From contig NZ_SACS01000001.1 of NCBI RefSeq assembly GCF_004005945.1, positions 434,001 to 498,000 on the forward strand: a stretch of DNA of 64,000 bases, read 5' to 3'. Of the stretch, positions 55,318-64,000 are shown one piece after another. Under the pieces are notes generated by a model. The model was not told the origin of the DNA, did no database searches, and was given only the letters and a program-made list of their open reading frames with translations. The stretch comes from Rheinheimera riviphila (GTDB lineage Bacteria; Pseudomonadota; Gammaproteobacteria; Enterobacterales; Alteromonadaceae). A program made the position numbers and the translations under genes. Each line of letters opens with the position of its first letter. Position 1 is the first letter of the stretch.

Positions 55318-56166
55318 ATGAAATTTGCTTCCTTATGGTTGTTGTACGGTGTTTTCTGCTGTTGCCAGAGCAACGCAATGGAAGTAACGTTTTACAGTAA
55401 AATGCCCCCTAACTGGTTAACGTTGCCAGCGCAACCGAATGAATCTATTGATAAAAAACTTATCCGGGAAATTCTGACCCATACAAAAAACCTGCAATAT
55501 CAGTTTCATCTGGTGAACCATACCAAAGCGATGCAATTAACATTGGAAAATCCACAAGGCTGCATGGCCGGTGTGCTCAGCACACCGCAACGGCGGCAAC
55601 TTTTCCATTATAGTGAACCATTTACCCTGGTACTTAGCCTGCGCTTGTATGTTTTAAAAAATAGCCGTATGCAGCGAAAATTGCAGTTCCTACGAGATCA
55701 GTCTGGTAAAGTCAGTTTAGATTCCGCTTGGGCAAAAAATGCCAGGGTGCTGCTTGGACTTGATGCCGATCGTTCTTATGGTGTTGAATTGGATCCACTG
55801 CTTCGCGCTCCGGAAAAATCGAAATACTTATATCTCAGACAAAGTGGCGTCGGTATTGGGGAATTATGGCCAATGCTGGTGCAGGAGCGGGTGGATTTAA
55901 TCCTTGAATATCCGTTTATGTTGCCAGAAGCTTTTAAACAACAGGTTCATTCTTTTCCGGTGGCGGAAGCAACTGCCACCACAGCAGCTTACTTTGCTTG
56001 TAATAAGGGCAGTGCCGGTGCAGAAATTATCACTCGCTTAAATACATCAATCCAAAGTCTGGTCTTGACTGAAGGCTACCTGCAGTTGCAACTCTCTGAA
56101 GTCGAATTATCAGCACAAACCGAATATAAAAAACAATATATGGCGCTGATGTTAGCAGCCAACTGA
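55318..56166 (+). CDS. Periplasmic solute-binding-like protein (amino-acid-binding fold)
   Basis: 282 residues with a signal peptide (SLWLLYGVFCCCQSNA) and a two-lobed solute-binding layout: MEVTFYSKMPPNWLTL, MAGVLSTPQRRQLFHYSEPF, GIGELWPMLVQERVDLILEYPF. It resembles the SBP family 3 subset without adjacent ABC transporter genes (TIGR02285-like). It could sense or bind a small ligand; ligand unknown. Confidence 0.72.
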   Translation: MKFASLWLLYGVFCCCQSNAMEVTFYSKMPPNWLTLPAQPNESIDKKLIREILTHTKNLQYQFHLVNHTKAMQLTLENPQGCMAGVLSTPQRRQLFHYSEPFTLVLSLRLYVLKNSRMQRKLQFLRDQSGKVSLDSAWAKNARVLLGLDADRSYGVELDPLLRAPEKSKYLYLRQSGVGIGELWPMLVQERVDLILEYPFMLPEAFKQQVHSFPVAEATATTAAYFACNKGSAGAEIITRLNTSIQSLVLTEGYLQLQLSEVELSAQTEYKKQYMALMLAAN

Positions 56167-56167
56167 A

Positions 56168-56198
56168 ATAAAAAAGGTGCGGGTTTTCACCAGCACCT
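56168..56198 (-). terminator. Intrinsic terminator of the bacterioferritin operon
   Basis: On the minus strand, AGGTGC pairs with GCACCT around an inner GGT/ACC stem and is followed by TTTTTTATTT, 29 bases after the last bfr stop. Confidence 0.8.
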
Positions 56199-56226
56199 CA
56201 CACTACTCCCTGCCAAGGATCTAGTG

Positions 56227-56694
56227 TTAAATTTGCGACTGTAAGTAGTTCTGTAAACCAAACATTTTGATCTGACGCAGTTGCTGCTCCAGCCATTTGG
56301 CGTGGTCGTTTTCGGTATCGTCCAGCAGTTGCTGCAACATTGCGCGGGTCACAAAATCCTGCTGTGCTTCACATAACGCCATGGTTTTTTTCAGTAAAAC
56401 ACCTACAGCGTATTCAACATTCAGGTCGTTTTGCAGCATGGCCGGTACATCTTTGCCAATTTGCAGCCCATCACGGGTCACCATATCCGGCGTGCCTTCG
56501 AGGAATAAAATCCGCTCGATAATCAAGGAAGCATGGCCTTTTTCATCTTCCACTTCGTGGTCGATGCGCTCAAATAACTTGTGCAGACCCCAGTCTTTAT
56601 ACATCCGTGAATGGATAAAATACTGGTCCATCGCGCTCAGCTCGTTGGCGAGCAATAAATTCAGCGCGTCGATAATCTGTTGTTGACCGTGCAT
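56227..56694 (-). CDS. bfr: Bacterioferritin subunit with ferroxidase site, lacking the haem Met
   Basis: 155 residues. The ferroxidase ligands are present (Glu18, Glu51, His54; E and H in DDTENDHAKW), but position 52, the haem-ligand Met of E. coli Bfr, is Lys (DEKGH). It should oxidise and store iron without binding haem itself. It lies 3 nt after its sister gene. Confidence 0.92.
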   Translation of the reverse strand: MHGQQQIIDALNLLLANELSAMDQYFIHSRMYKDWGLHKLFERIDHEVEDEKGHASLIIERILFLEGTPDMVTRDGLQIGKDVPAMLQNDLNVEYAVGVLLKKTMALCEAQQDFVTRAMLQQLLDDTENDHAKWLEQQLRQIKMFGLQNYLQSQI

Positions 56695-56697
56695 GTG

Positions 56698-57168
56698 TTA
56701 TTCCCCTACTTTCGATTGCAGGTAATTCGGCAGACCCATCACGCCAATCTGATACTGCTGCGCGTTGATCCAATCGATATGTTCTTCTTCGTGTTCCAGA
56801 ATTTCCACCAGGATTTCCCGGCTGACATAATCCTGATGCTGCTCACAAAGGGCGATGGCTTGTTTGAGCAGCGGTAATTGCTCTTGCTGAAAATCTAAGT
56901 CGCACTGCAGCATTTCTTCGGTGTCTTCGCCAATGCGTAACCGGCCCAATGCTTGTAAATTCGGTAATCCTTCCAAAAACAATACCCGTTCGATCAGCTC
57001 GTCGGCTTGTTTCATATCGCGGATGGATTTTTTATAACAGGTATTGTTCAGCTCAGCCAAACCCCAGTTTTTGTAGATGCGGGCGTGTAAAAAATACTGA
57101 TTAATGGAAGTGAGTTCTGAGGTCAGCACTTCATTCAGCACGGTGATGATAGCGGGATGGCCTTGCAT
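56698..57168 (-). CDS. bfr: Bacterioferritin subunit with haem Met, degenerate ferroxidase site
   Basis: 156 residues from ATG 57168, chosen for the AGGAG site; an in-frame extension upstream is not family-like. Met52 is present (RDMKQ), but Glu51 is Asp and His54 is Gln. With the neighbouring subunit it may form a mixed 24-mer in which one subunit oxidises iron and the other binds haem for release. Confidence 0.92.
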   Translation of the reverse strand: MQGHPAIITVLNEVLTSELTSINQYFLHARIYKNWGLAELNNTCYKKSIRDMKQADELIERVLFLEGLPNLQALGRLRIGEDTEEMLQCDLDFQQEQLPLLKQAIALCEQHQDYVSREILVEILEHEEEHIDWINAQQYQIGVMGLPNYLQSKVGE

Positions 57169-57486
57169 GGCTTGGCTCCTGATTTGGGCGGGTGAAAGCG
57201 ACGGCTGTATAGAAAGGCGTCGCAGCAATTGTTGAGTATTTTAGTCAACTGACGCCGGATGTCGAGGATTAAAGCTAAAAAACTTGAATAAAATCATACG
57301 CATGCAATTGAGAACGCTTCGCTTTAACACCAGAATTCTTGTTAGGTTTTGTATCTAAATTTATGACAGAAAAAACTTCCTGCAAATCAACTGACTAGCG
57401 GACAGAGATTTTTAGGACAAGTGCGGGCGGCTAGGTTAGTTATTTTTTGCTGCCCGCATTTAGATGCAGAGGTTTGGTTGGCGGTG
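57169..57486. other. Intergenic region upstream of the bacterioferritins
   Basis: About 318 bases with no gene. It should contain the bfr promoter on the minus strand. No Fur box was recognised. Confidence 0.45.
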
Positions 57487-58440
57487 TTATCTGGATAACT
57501 GCCGTAACCGGTACAGATCCCTGCCCACTTCATAGAGGCAAAATAACCCAGCCAGCAGGAAAATATTCCGCAGTACCCGATCTAACTCGGCAATGGTCAG
57601 CAGTCTTGGTAATGGATTTTCGGTACCTACCAATAACATCGGTGATAGCCACAACAGTAGAAAACTCAGGCTGAACACCAGGTTTAACGCGACATTGATG
57701 CTCAAGGTAAGTTTGGTCCAGTACGGCCGCCACACCCAGCATAAATTGGCCAGCACTGACACCACTAACAATGCCGAAAGCCATGGCACCCATTGCTGAA
57801 TTTCCGGATTCAGCGCCACCCGGATACCGGCCAACGTCTCCGCCGACATCCACAGCGGATACCATAAAATAATGAGTAGAAAAATTGAAGTCGCCAAATC
57901 GGTCAGTAAATCAGTGGCGCTCATGTGTTGCCAGGGGCGACTGACCGGCGGTAAATCCTGTACCCGCCATTGCTTCGACAGTAACCAGCTATTGTCAGCC
58001 CCGCCAGCGCTATAAGCGTAAAACAGCAGCGTCACCACCATAAAAGCAGTCGCTGCCGTATCAAAAAAACCAAAGAGCAACTGCATTAAAAACTGCAACG
58101 TTTTGAAATAATCCGTCTGTAAAAAATGAATGCTGCTCCCCAGACACTGCAGCAAAAAGATCAGGCCAAACACGTAAATCAGCGTTTGTTTGTACACCGG
58201 CATCAGCTCCGAGCTGACCAAAGGAGTCGGTGGTATATAGCTCGCCGCCACTTGCCGCGGATGTCCCCACTGTTGCAGGGTTGCAGCCACTTCGTCGTCG
58301 CTGAGTTTGCGACCCAGTTCGTCCTGCTGATTTTCAAGCTGATCCAGCAAATGCGAACTCAGCTCGCGGCCGATGTCGCTACGTTTGTCTTCGGGTAAAT
58401 AACGCTGTACTGCGCTGATATAACGATCCACCAGTTCCAT
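57487..58440 (-). CDS. Membrane protein with N-terminal HAAS-like domain, PadR partner
   Basis: 317 residues from ATG 58440 (TGGAG upstream; in-frame codons further up overlap padR). The N-terminal ~70 residues (LVDRYISAVQRYLPEDKRSDIGRELSSHLLDQ...LSDDEVAATLQQWGHPRQVAASY) resemble the HAAS domain often encoded next to PadR regulators; about six membrane helices follow. Its start overlaps the padR stop as TAATG, so the two are translated together. Function unknown. Confidence 0.8.
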   Translation of the reverse strand: MELVDRYISAVQRYLPEDKRSDIGRELSSHLLDQLENQQDELGRKLSDDEVAATLQQWGHPRQVAASYIPPTPLVSSELMPVYKQTLIYVFGLIFLLQCLGSSIHFLQTDYFKTLQFLMQLLFGFFDTAATAFMVVTLLFYAYSAGGADNSWLLSKQWRVQDLPPVSRPWQHMSATDLLTDLATSIFLLIILWYPLWMSAETLAGIRVALNPEIQQWVPWLSALLVVSVLANLCWVWRPYWTKLTLSINVALNLVFSLSFLLLWLSPMLLVGTENPLPRLLTIAELDRVLRNIFLLAGLFCLYEVGRDLYRLRQLSR

Positions 58441-58772
58441 TATTGTTTCTCCAGTAAGTTGCCAAGCGCACCGTTGAGTTGTTGCCATTCTTCGGAAAGT
58501 TGCTGCAATAATTCACTGCCCAGCGCTGAAAGTTGGTAATAACGCCGTTCCCGGCCTTCGGCTTGTTGCCATTCGCTATCCAGCAGGCCTTGCTCGGCCA
58601 AGCGCCGGACCAGTGGATATAAAGTGCCTTCATCAATGTCGATGCCGGCGTCCTGCAATTGTTTACGCAGTGAATAGCCGTAATGCGGTTGCTTTAGCGA
58701 TGCCAGAACCGCCAGCACCAGCACCCCACGGCGTAGCTCGCCACGCATTTTGTCTAATCGGTTTTCGGTCAT
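58440..58772 (-). CDS. PadR-family transcriptional regulator
   Basis: 110 residues. Winged helix of the PadR type: LRRGVLVLAVLASLKQPHYGYSLRKQLQDAGIDIDEGTLYPLVRRLAEQGLL, then ERRYYQLSALGSELL. It likely represses its own operon; an inverted repeat lies 77-130 bases upstream. Confidence 0.93.
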   Translation of the reverse strand: MTENRLDKMRGELRRGVLVLAVLASLKQPHYGYSLRKQLQDAGIDIDEGTLYPLVRRLAEQGLLDSEWQQAEGRERRYYQLSALGSELLQQLSEEWQQLNGALGNLLEKQ

Positions 58773-58848
58773 GGTTGATCCCTATAGCCTGCCGCTTTGA
58801 CGCTGCTGAATCCTTTTAAAATCAGCCTGGCAAAATCACTTTGGCATA

Positions 58849-58902
58849 TACTGTATGACGCACACTGTGTGATACCCAGTAAATACTATGCGACATACAG
58901 TA
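58849..58902 (-). promoter_or_regulatory. Candidate PadR operator
   Basis: An inverted repeat, TACTGTATG (58849-58857) and CATACAGTA (58894-58902), encloses the palindrome CACACTGTGTG (58861-58871). It lies upstream of padR on the minus strand, where a self-repressing PadR would bind. Confidence 0.5.
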
Positions 58903-58921
58903 AGAAGGCAAGAGCTGAGCA

Positions 58922-58978
58922 AAAAAAACCAGTGATGCTGCCTCATCCGCAGCACCACTGGTTTTTTTACAGGTAAAA
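58922..58978 (-). terminator. Bidirectional-looking terminator after the DUF1501 gene
   Basis: AAAACCAGTG and CACTGGTTTT pair around an inner GCTGC/GCAGC stem. On the minus strand it ends in T-rich sequence just after the DUF1501 stop; the plus strand also shows T7. Confidence 0.85.
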
Positions 58979-58981
58979 AAG

Positions 58982-60334
58982 TTATCTGAAAAGCGGCATT
59001 ACCGATGCATCAAAAGCCGACAATGCCGGAAAAATTTGCCGACGTTGGCTGTCTGACAAGCCAAACCAGCTGGCTAAACTGGCAAACAGCTGCACATTGG
59101 CGGTGGTGGGGATCATCCGGCCACCTCCAACATCCAAATCGGAGCCGAGCCGCTGTTGCAGAAGCTGACCGTAGATATCGCCGCCTTGTACTGCACCACC
59201 CAGCACCAGCTGATTGCCAGCCCAGCCGTGATCGGTACCATCGCCATTTGACGATAAAGTGCGGCCAAAATCGGACATGGTAAAGGTAGTCACTTGATTG
59301 GCAACACCAAGTTCAGTGGTGGCTGCGGCAAAGCTGGCCAATGCAGCACTGAGCTGACTAAGCAGCGCCGGATGCACGGTATTTTGATCATCATGCGTAT
59401 CAAAACCACCCATACCAACAAAAAACACCTGTCGGCCGACGCCAAGTGTCGCCTGCACACTGATCAGCCTCGCCACCATCTGTAGCTGCTGCGCCAGATG
59501 GTTGTCGGGGGCAAATACCGTTTGCAGTGTCGGCGCCTGCGTCAGTGCGTCTGCGACAATCAAACTACGTGCTTGCGCCGCACTATTCGACTGCGCATAC
59601 AGGTTCGCCAGCGGCTGCGTTTGTGGTGCCATTAACGCTGCTTGCAGATTTTTCATCAGCGTGGCCCGGTTGCCGGCGCCATTGTGCGCAGTTAAACCAG
59701 ACACACCTTTGGCCGACATGCCAAAGGGCTGCAGCAGCTGGCCACGTTGCCATAAGTTAGTGCCGGATAAACTGATACAGCTACTGAATTCAGCATTGGT
59801 TTGTAACAGTTCCAGCATCTGCGCGCCCCAGCCACGCTCCAGACTCAGTGGCTCCTGTCCGCGCATCCAGGTGGCTTGTTGATCATTATGTGAATACAGA
59901 TTTTTCGGCAACAACGCCTTGCCTTGCTGCACCTCCAACTTACTGGTGGGTTGTTGCAGCGTGCCAACGCCACTGATCAACGCCAAGTGCTGCGCCGAAA
60001 AAAGTGGCTGCAACGGCGCCAGTGCCGGATGAAAACCAATGCCATCGGCCACAGCTATCCGCGGACTGATCGGCAAAGCCCCGGACACAGCCAGACTTTG
60101 CCGCGCCTGTACATAAGCCGTCAGGCTATCGCCAGCCAGTGGCACCAGCATATTGGCCGAATCATTACCGCCAAACAAAAATACACAAACCAAGGCTTTA
60201 TAACCGCTCACGGGGGCCGACTGCGCCGCCAGCGCTTTGCTCATCGCCGTCAGCTGCAAAGATGACAGCGCCGCTAGTCCGAGGCCGCCCGTCAACGCCC
60301 GTTTTAATAAGTCGCGTCTTGAGAGTTGATCCAT
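58982..60334 (-). CDS. DUF1501 protein with Tat signal
   Basis: 450 residues. S-R-R-D-L-L-K plus a hydrophobic run (GGLGLAALSSLQLTA) is a twin-arginine signal. Family hallmarks VCVFLFGGNDSANMLVP, GMGGFDTHDDQ, TMSDFGRT and GTDHGWAGNQLVLGG are present. Periplasmic alkaline-phosphatase/sulfatase-like fold of unknown activity. Lies 13 nt after the DUF1800 gene, its usual partner. Confidence 0.92.
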   Translation of the reverse strand: MDQLSRRDLLKRALTGGLGLAALSSLQLTAMSKALAAQSAPVSGYKALVCVFLFGGNDSANMLVPLAGDSLTAYVQARQSLAVSGALPISPRIAVADGIGFHPALAPLQPLFSAQHLALISGVGTLQQPTSKLEVQQGKALLPKNLYSHNDQQATWMRGQEPLSLERGWGAQMLELLQTNAEFSSCISLSGTNLWQRGQLLQPFGMSAKGVSGLTAHNGAGNRATLMKNLQAALMAPQTQPLANLYAQSNSAAQARSLIVADALTQAPTLQTVFAPDNHLAQQLQMVARLISVQATLGVGRQVFFVGMGGFDTHDDQNTVHPALLSQLSAALASFAAATTELGVANQVTTFTMSDFGRTLSSNGDGTDHGWAGNQLVLGGAVQGGDIYGQLLQQRLGSDLDVGGGRMIPTTANVQLFASLASWFGLSDSQRRQIFPALSAFDASVMPLFR

Positions 60335-60347
60335 GTCAGGTTCCGCC

Positions 60348-62279
60348 TTAACGCTGCACCGCGTACTGCGGCGAAATCAGGATGAAATACAACAGAGCAG
60401 CCGCTTGTTGCTCAGCACTTTGGTTGCTGAGCCCGGCCGCCAGTTCGGTCAGGATGTGCCGTAATTGCAATGGCATCTCACCCGCCAGTAACAACAAAGC
60501 ATAATGGTCTAGCAGCGCCGTCAGCCCTTGCTGGCGCAGCAGATCGGCATAAGATTTAAACCGACCCAGCATTTGATATTGCCCCGGATTATTCACCACT
60601 TCAAAAATGCTCTGGTAGCTTTGGGTATACAGATGGTTTTGCAGATTCAGCGCGTTGCTGTCGGTAACAATTTGCTGCTCTGGCGCCACAAGCCCCAGCT
60701 GCTGTAATTCGGTGGTCGGCGCATAGTCCGGGCGGAAAAAGTTAAAGACCGACGGCGATTGCAGTGGTGCCTGCGCATGGCTGTCGGCCAGATTAAAGGT
60801 AAGAATACGACCACTTGGCGCTGCAGATTGCAACAATCGCCAAAGGTGGGTGGTTTTGAGTAGCGGCTCGCGTAATTTGCCAAAACGGCTGTTTTGTAAC
60901 GAATCGCCGCTACGCGCTTCTTCGTCCAGCAAAATGGCAGTTACCACCGCCGTTAAATCGCCACGCTGGCCCTGGCCATTGTCGGCAAACACAGCGCTGA
61001 CCCGCCCGACATAAGCTGGTGTAGGGTTGGAAGTGACCAGCCGCTGGATCAACTGTTTACTGATAAAAGGCCCGACATTGGCATGCCCGGCCAGATTATC
61101 CAGCGCCTGGGTTAAATCTTGCTGCGCGCTTTGTCCTGCCGGTAAAACCGTATTATTCAGCAGTTTTTTTTCACCGCTGGCATGAAAGTCGGCAAAGGCG
61201 ATCATTGGGTTGATGTAATCCGGCCGCGGCCGGTCAAACCGCACCGTACCAGCGCTGGTCCAGCCGGTAAACACATGGGCAAAACCTTCAATAATACTTT
61301 GATCATAACTTGGGATAGTTTGGCCATGACTATCAAGTCTGGGTTTACCATCGGGTTCCAGTTGCACTAAGCCGATAGTAAATAACTGCATCACTTCGCG
61401 GGCATAGTTTTCATCGGGTCTGATATTACGCGCCACGTCTGGTTTTTCGTTGCCAAGGTGGCTTAGATACACCCCCATCACCGGCGATAACGTGACTTGC
61501 TCCAATAACTGCCGATAGCTACTGTTGGCGCCGCTGCCATATCGCAGTAATAAGTCGTAATAATTTGCCAGCCCAACCGGCTGATTATTCAGGCCATTGC
61601 CTTGATCCGACACCACCATTATTTCCGACCAGGCAAACGCCAAGCGCTGCCGTAATTGGTCCGGTGCCGTTAAGGCAATCCGCCACCAGGTCTCCAGCCG
61701 AGAGACTGGTGCTGGCCGGTCTTGAGTTGGCGGGTTTTGTAGTTTGTCGGCGTGGGTGGTCACCGGCAAGGCAAGCTGTTGTGCGACCCACTGCTCGGCG
61801 CTCATGGTAGTGGCCTGAATGATATCGGCCGCTGTTGGTCCGAAGCTGGCTTGTTGCAGCAATCTGGCCGCTTCAGATGCAGTCATCGGCAAGGGCTTTA
61901 TTGTGATCTGCACCGTATCCCGGGCGCTCAGGCCTGCTGCATCAGTGACTTCCAGCTGAAAACTAAATGTCGTACTGCGATAAAGCTCGGGCGCAGTAAA
62001 CTCAGCGCTGGCCTGTGTGCTATTGCTGATACTGACCACAGGCCCGCTTTGTTGGCTCCAGCGATATTGCAAAACGCCGCTGTCCGTGGCACTGCCCAAA
62101 AGTGCGACTTTGGCTTTAGCACTGGCTTGCAGATCGGCACCGGCCGAAACCAGCGGCGGTTGATTGACAGCAACTGCCACCGGCGCCGGTGCGGCTTCGC
62201 CACCACCACAAGCAGTTAAAGCCAACAACAATGGCCAGCCACGGCTGAGCTTTGGCAAGGTATTCATATGCATCGACAT
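60348..62279 (-). CDS. DUF1800 lipoprotein with Ig-like domain
   Basis: 643 residues from ATG 62279 (GGAG five bases upstream; GTG 62285 is possible). Lipoprotein signal with L-T-A-C, a PKD/Ig-like domain (~45-130: PPLVSAGADLQASAKAKVALLGSA...), then the DUF1800 domain (ASEAARLLQQASFGPT, NYAREVMQLFTIGL, FTGW). Exported protein that occurs with DUF1501; function unknown. Confidence 0.9.
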   Translation of the reverse strand: MSMHMNTLPKLSRGWPLLLALTACGGGEAAPAPVAVAVNQPPLVSAGADLQASAKAKVALLGSATDSGVLQYRWSQQSGPVVSISNSTQASAEFTAPELYRSTTFSFQLEVTDAAGLSARDTVQITIKPLPMTASEAARLLQQASFGPTAADIIQATTMSAEQWVAQQLALPVTTHADKLQNPPTQDRPAPVSRLETWWRIALTAPDQLRQRLAFAWSEIMVVSDQGNGLNNQPVGLANYYDLLLRYGSGANSSYRQLLEQVTLSPVMGVYLSHLGNEKPDVARNIRPDENYAREVMQLFTIGLVQLEPDGKPRLDSHGQTIPSYDQSIIEGFAHVFTGWTSAGTVRFDRPRPDYINPMIAFADFHASGEKKLLNNTVLPAGQSAQQDLTQALDNLAGHANVGPFISKQLIQRLVTSNPTPAYVGRVSAVFADNGQGQRGDLTAVVTAILLDEEARSGDSLQNSRFGKLREPLLKTTHLWRLLQSAAPSGRILTFNLADSHAQAPLQSPSVFNFFRPDYAPTTELQQLGLVAPEQQIVTDSNALNLQNHLYTQSYQSIFEVVNNPGQYQMLGRFKSYADLLRQQGLTALLDHYALLLLAGEMPLQLRHILTELAAGLSNQSAEQQAAALLYFILISPQYAVQR

Positions 62280-62530
62280 AGTCACTCCACTGTGATTGGC
62301 AACTGCTGCTCTAAACCACCTTCATCACTAAACATAGTGAAGATCGTGCTTCATCTCCAAACATTGCGGGTAAAGGTTAGGTAAAGGTGCCGTCAGCGAA
62401 CATTGACCAGCCACATGTCGGACAGACGTTTTTCATCGTCTTTCTGGCAACTCGCCAGCGCAATATGGTAAAACTAGCGTTATCAACAAGGGCGAATCGT
62501 CAGCTGTTATTGGCCTGACCCAGGAATATC

Positions 62531-63244
62531 ATGAATACCTCCACACCATCTGCGACACCACCTGTCGAAAAAAAGTCCAACGGTTTACTTGGCAATCTAC
62601 TTTTTAACATTGTGCTGCCGGTCATTATTCTGAGTAAATTCAGTACGGAAGAGTACCTAGGCCCAGTTTGGGGCCTGGTGATCGCTTTGGCATTTCCGGT
62701 CGGTTTTGGTCTGTGGGAACTGCTCAAATCCGGCAAAGTGAATTTCTTTTCGGTGGTCGGTATTATCAGCGTGCTGCTAACTGGCGGTATGAGTTTGCTG
62801 CAACTCGACCCCAAATACATCGCGATTAAAGAAGCTGCCGTGCCTGGCATTATTGGTTTGTTGGTGTGGTTTAGTCAGCACAGTAAATTTCATCTGATTA
62901 AAACCTTGCTGGAAAACGCCCAGCTGCTGAATATGGCAAAACTGCAGCAAGTGCTGGAAAGCAAACAGCTGGTGCCGCAGTTTGAACACAAGTTAGATGT
63001 CACCAACCAAATGTTAGCCGGTTCGTTTTTCCTGTCTTCGGTGCTGAATTATTTACTGGCAAAATGGATTTTAGTTAGCCCGCCCGGTACTCCAGCCTAT
63101 AACGAAGAACTGGGCACCATGACGGCATTGAGTTATCCGGTGATCGCCCTGCCCAGCATGGTGCTGATGATGGCAGCCATGTGGTACTTATTTACCCAAA
63201 TCAGCAAACTCACCGGCGAAGATATCGACAACTTCCTGCAATAA
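62531..63244 (+). CDS. VC0807-like inner-membrane protein
   Basis: 237 residues with about six membrane helices, beginning NLLFNIVLPVIILSKFS. It fits the VC0807 family of proteobacterial membrane proteins by layout; function unknown. A very strong terminator follows. Confidence 0.75.
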   Translation: MNTSTPSATPPVEKKSNGLLGNLLFNIVLPVIILSKFSTEEYLGPVWGLVIALAFPVGFGLWELLKSGKVNFFSVVGIISVLLTGGMSLLQLDPKYIAIKEAAVPGIIGLLVWFSQHSKFHLIKTLLENAQLLNMAKLQQVLESKQLVPQFEHKLDVTNQMLAGSFFLSSVLNYLLAKWILVSPPGTPAYNEELGTMTALSYPVIALPSMVLMMAAMWYLFTQISKLTGEDIDNFLQ

Positions 63245-63250
63245 CCATAA

Positions 63251-63306
63251 AAAGGGGGCGGCGCTAATTGTTGAAAAAGCCAACAATTAGCGCCGCCCCC
63301 TTTTTT
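63251..63306 (+). terminator. Very strong intrinsic terminator
   Basis: A 23-base-pair perfect stem (63251-63273 with 63281-63303), a seven-base loop and six T residues. A GC-rich core GGGGGCGGCGC is continued by an A/T-rich upper stem. Confidence 0.95.
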
Positions 63307-63380
63307 ATTCATAATTTTCTGCTTCACTGAAATTGCACACAACCTTGCTGTGCTTCATAAAAAAGCTGAAGGGATCAACA

Positions 63381-64000
63381 ATGAATAAATATGGCGCTGA
63401 ATTTTTTGGGACTTTCTGGTTAGTGTTAGGGGGTTGCGGTAGTGCGGTGTTAGCGGCGGCCTTTCCGGAACTTGGTATTGGTTTACTTGGAGTGTCGCTG
63501 GCGTTTGGTCTGACAGTCCTCACCATGGCGTATGCGATTGGCCACATTTCTGGTTGTCATTTAAATCCGGCTGTTTCAATTGGCTTATGGGCCGGTGGCC
63601 GGTTTGAAGCCAAAGAATTACTGCCCTATATCGTGGCGCAGGTACTGGGCGGTTTGGCCGCCGGTGCCGTGCTATACCTGATTGCCAGCGGCAAAGCTGG
63701 TTTTGAGGTCAGTGCCGGTTTTGCGTCCAATGGTTTTGGTGAACATTCGCCTGGTGGTTACAGCATGCAGGCAGCGCTGATTTGTGAAGTGGTGATGACG
63801 ATGATGTTTTTGGTGGTGATTTTAGGGGCCACCGATAAACGCGCCCCACAAGGCATGGCGCCCGTTGCCATTGGTTTATGTTTAACCCTGATCCACCTGA
63901 TCAGCATTCCGGTGACCAACACTTCCGTGAACCCGGCGCGCAGTACCGGTGTGGCGATGTTTGTTGGTGACTGGGCCGTGGCGCAACTGTGGTTGTTCTG
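63381..64000 (+). CDS. aqpZ: Aquaporin Z (3' end outside window)
   Basis: Starts at ATG 63381 (GAAGGG upstream) and runs open to the window edge, 206 codons. [24 protein letters not shown], the first NPA box in [11 protein letters not shown] and the second in [12 protein letters not shown] identify AqpZ. His and Arg of the narrow selectivity filter, expected of a water channel, appear in place (Arg after NPA). The gene should need about 25 more codons. Confidence 0.95.
   Translation, partial: MNKYGAEFFGTFWLVLGGCGSAVLAAAFPELGIGLLGVSLAFGLTVLTMAYAIGHISGCHLNPAVSIGLWAGGRFEAKELLPYIVAQVLGGLAAGAVLYLIASGKAGFEVSAGFASNGFGEHSPGGYSMQAALICEVVMTMMFLVVILGATDKRAPQGMAPVAIGLCLTLIHLISIPVTNTSVNPARSTGVAMFVGDWAVAQLWLF

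Overview
The window is chromosomal DNA of a Gram-negative gammaproteobacterium. LPS inner-core genes (waaA-kdkA, gmhA, hldE, gmhB), a cyanide-insensitive type bd oxidase, TonB and Tsx-like outer-membrane proteins, FNR-type boxes and tandem bacterioferritins all fit. Gene content and codon use suggest the Alteromonadales/Chromatiaceae area, Rheinheimera-like, but that placement is an inference and no marker gene settles it.

The most striking region is 1.4-16.0 kb, a ribosomal-peptide (RiPP) biosynthesis and export cluster on the + strand. A 44-residue precursor at 3882-4016, too short for routine gene callers, has a leader ending in A-P-G-G and a core packed with seven Cys and several Ser. This layout is very close to streptolysin S precursor SagA. 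Around it are a YcaO cyclodehydratase with a C-terminal P-x-P-x-P (SagD-like), a ThiF/E1-like partner (SagC-like), two tandem SagB-type flavin dehydrogenase proteins (one apparently lacking the catalytic Lys), and a CPBP protease with E-E-x3-R (SagE-like). An ABC-2 exporter (SagG/H-like) and a second, MacA/FtsX-like exporter follow. Two related TPR proteins flank the set, one secreted and one cytoplasmic, and a secreted CxxCH protein closes it. Between precursor and enzymes lies a tandemly duplicated hairpin that could set the precursor-to-enzyme ratio. I read this as a thiazole/oxazole-modified, SLS-like peptide system in a Gram-negative host.

16.0-19.5 kb (-) holds a sigma-54-type response regulator and a seven-TM histidine kinase. 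19.5-23.7 kb (+) holds an FNR box, a 40-residue membrane peptide, cioA, cioB, a small membrane protein, a second FNR box with a well-placed -10, a small secreted protein and a CBS-domain protein. 23.8-28.9 kb (-) has a Xre/MbcA/ParS-like antitoxin domain protein without a toxin, an acyltransferase-type membrane protein overlapping a TonB receptor, and a YhiN-type flavoprotein. 29.3-31.1 kb is a secreted subtilase with a PPC domain.

31.1-38.7 kb is the LPS core block: a fused Kdo transferase/Kdo kinase (-), then a glycosyltransferase, gmhA, hldE, a family-9 glycosyltransferase and gmhB (+). 38.9-45.7 kb carries a Tsx-like porin, DUF599 protein, CHASE histidine kinase, pyrC and a TPR-containing histidine kinase. 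At 45.8-48.2 kb, tRNA-Arg(CCG) is followed 40 bp later by a candidate Tn7-like left end and a TnsA-TnsB fusion gene cut short by a small repeat element; no tnsC, tniQ/tnsD or cas genes accompany it.

48.3-64.0 kb is largely housekeeping: photolyase, katG, an uncharacterised pair, two bacterioferritins with complementary active-site losses, a PadR regulator with membrane partner, a DUF1501/DUF1800 pair, a VC0807-like membrane protein, and aquaporin Z running off the right edge. Two copies of a palindromic intergenic repeat lie at 38.8 and 53.3 kb.
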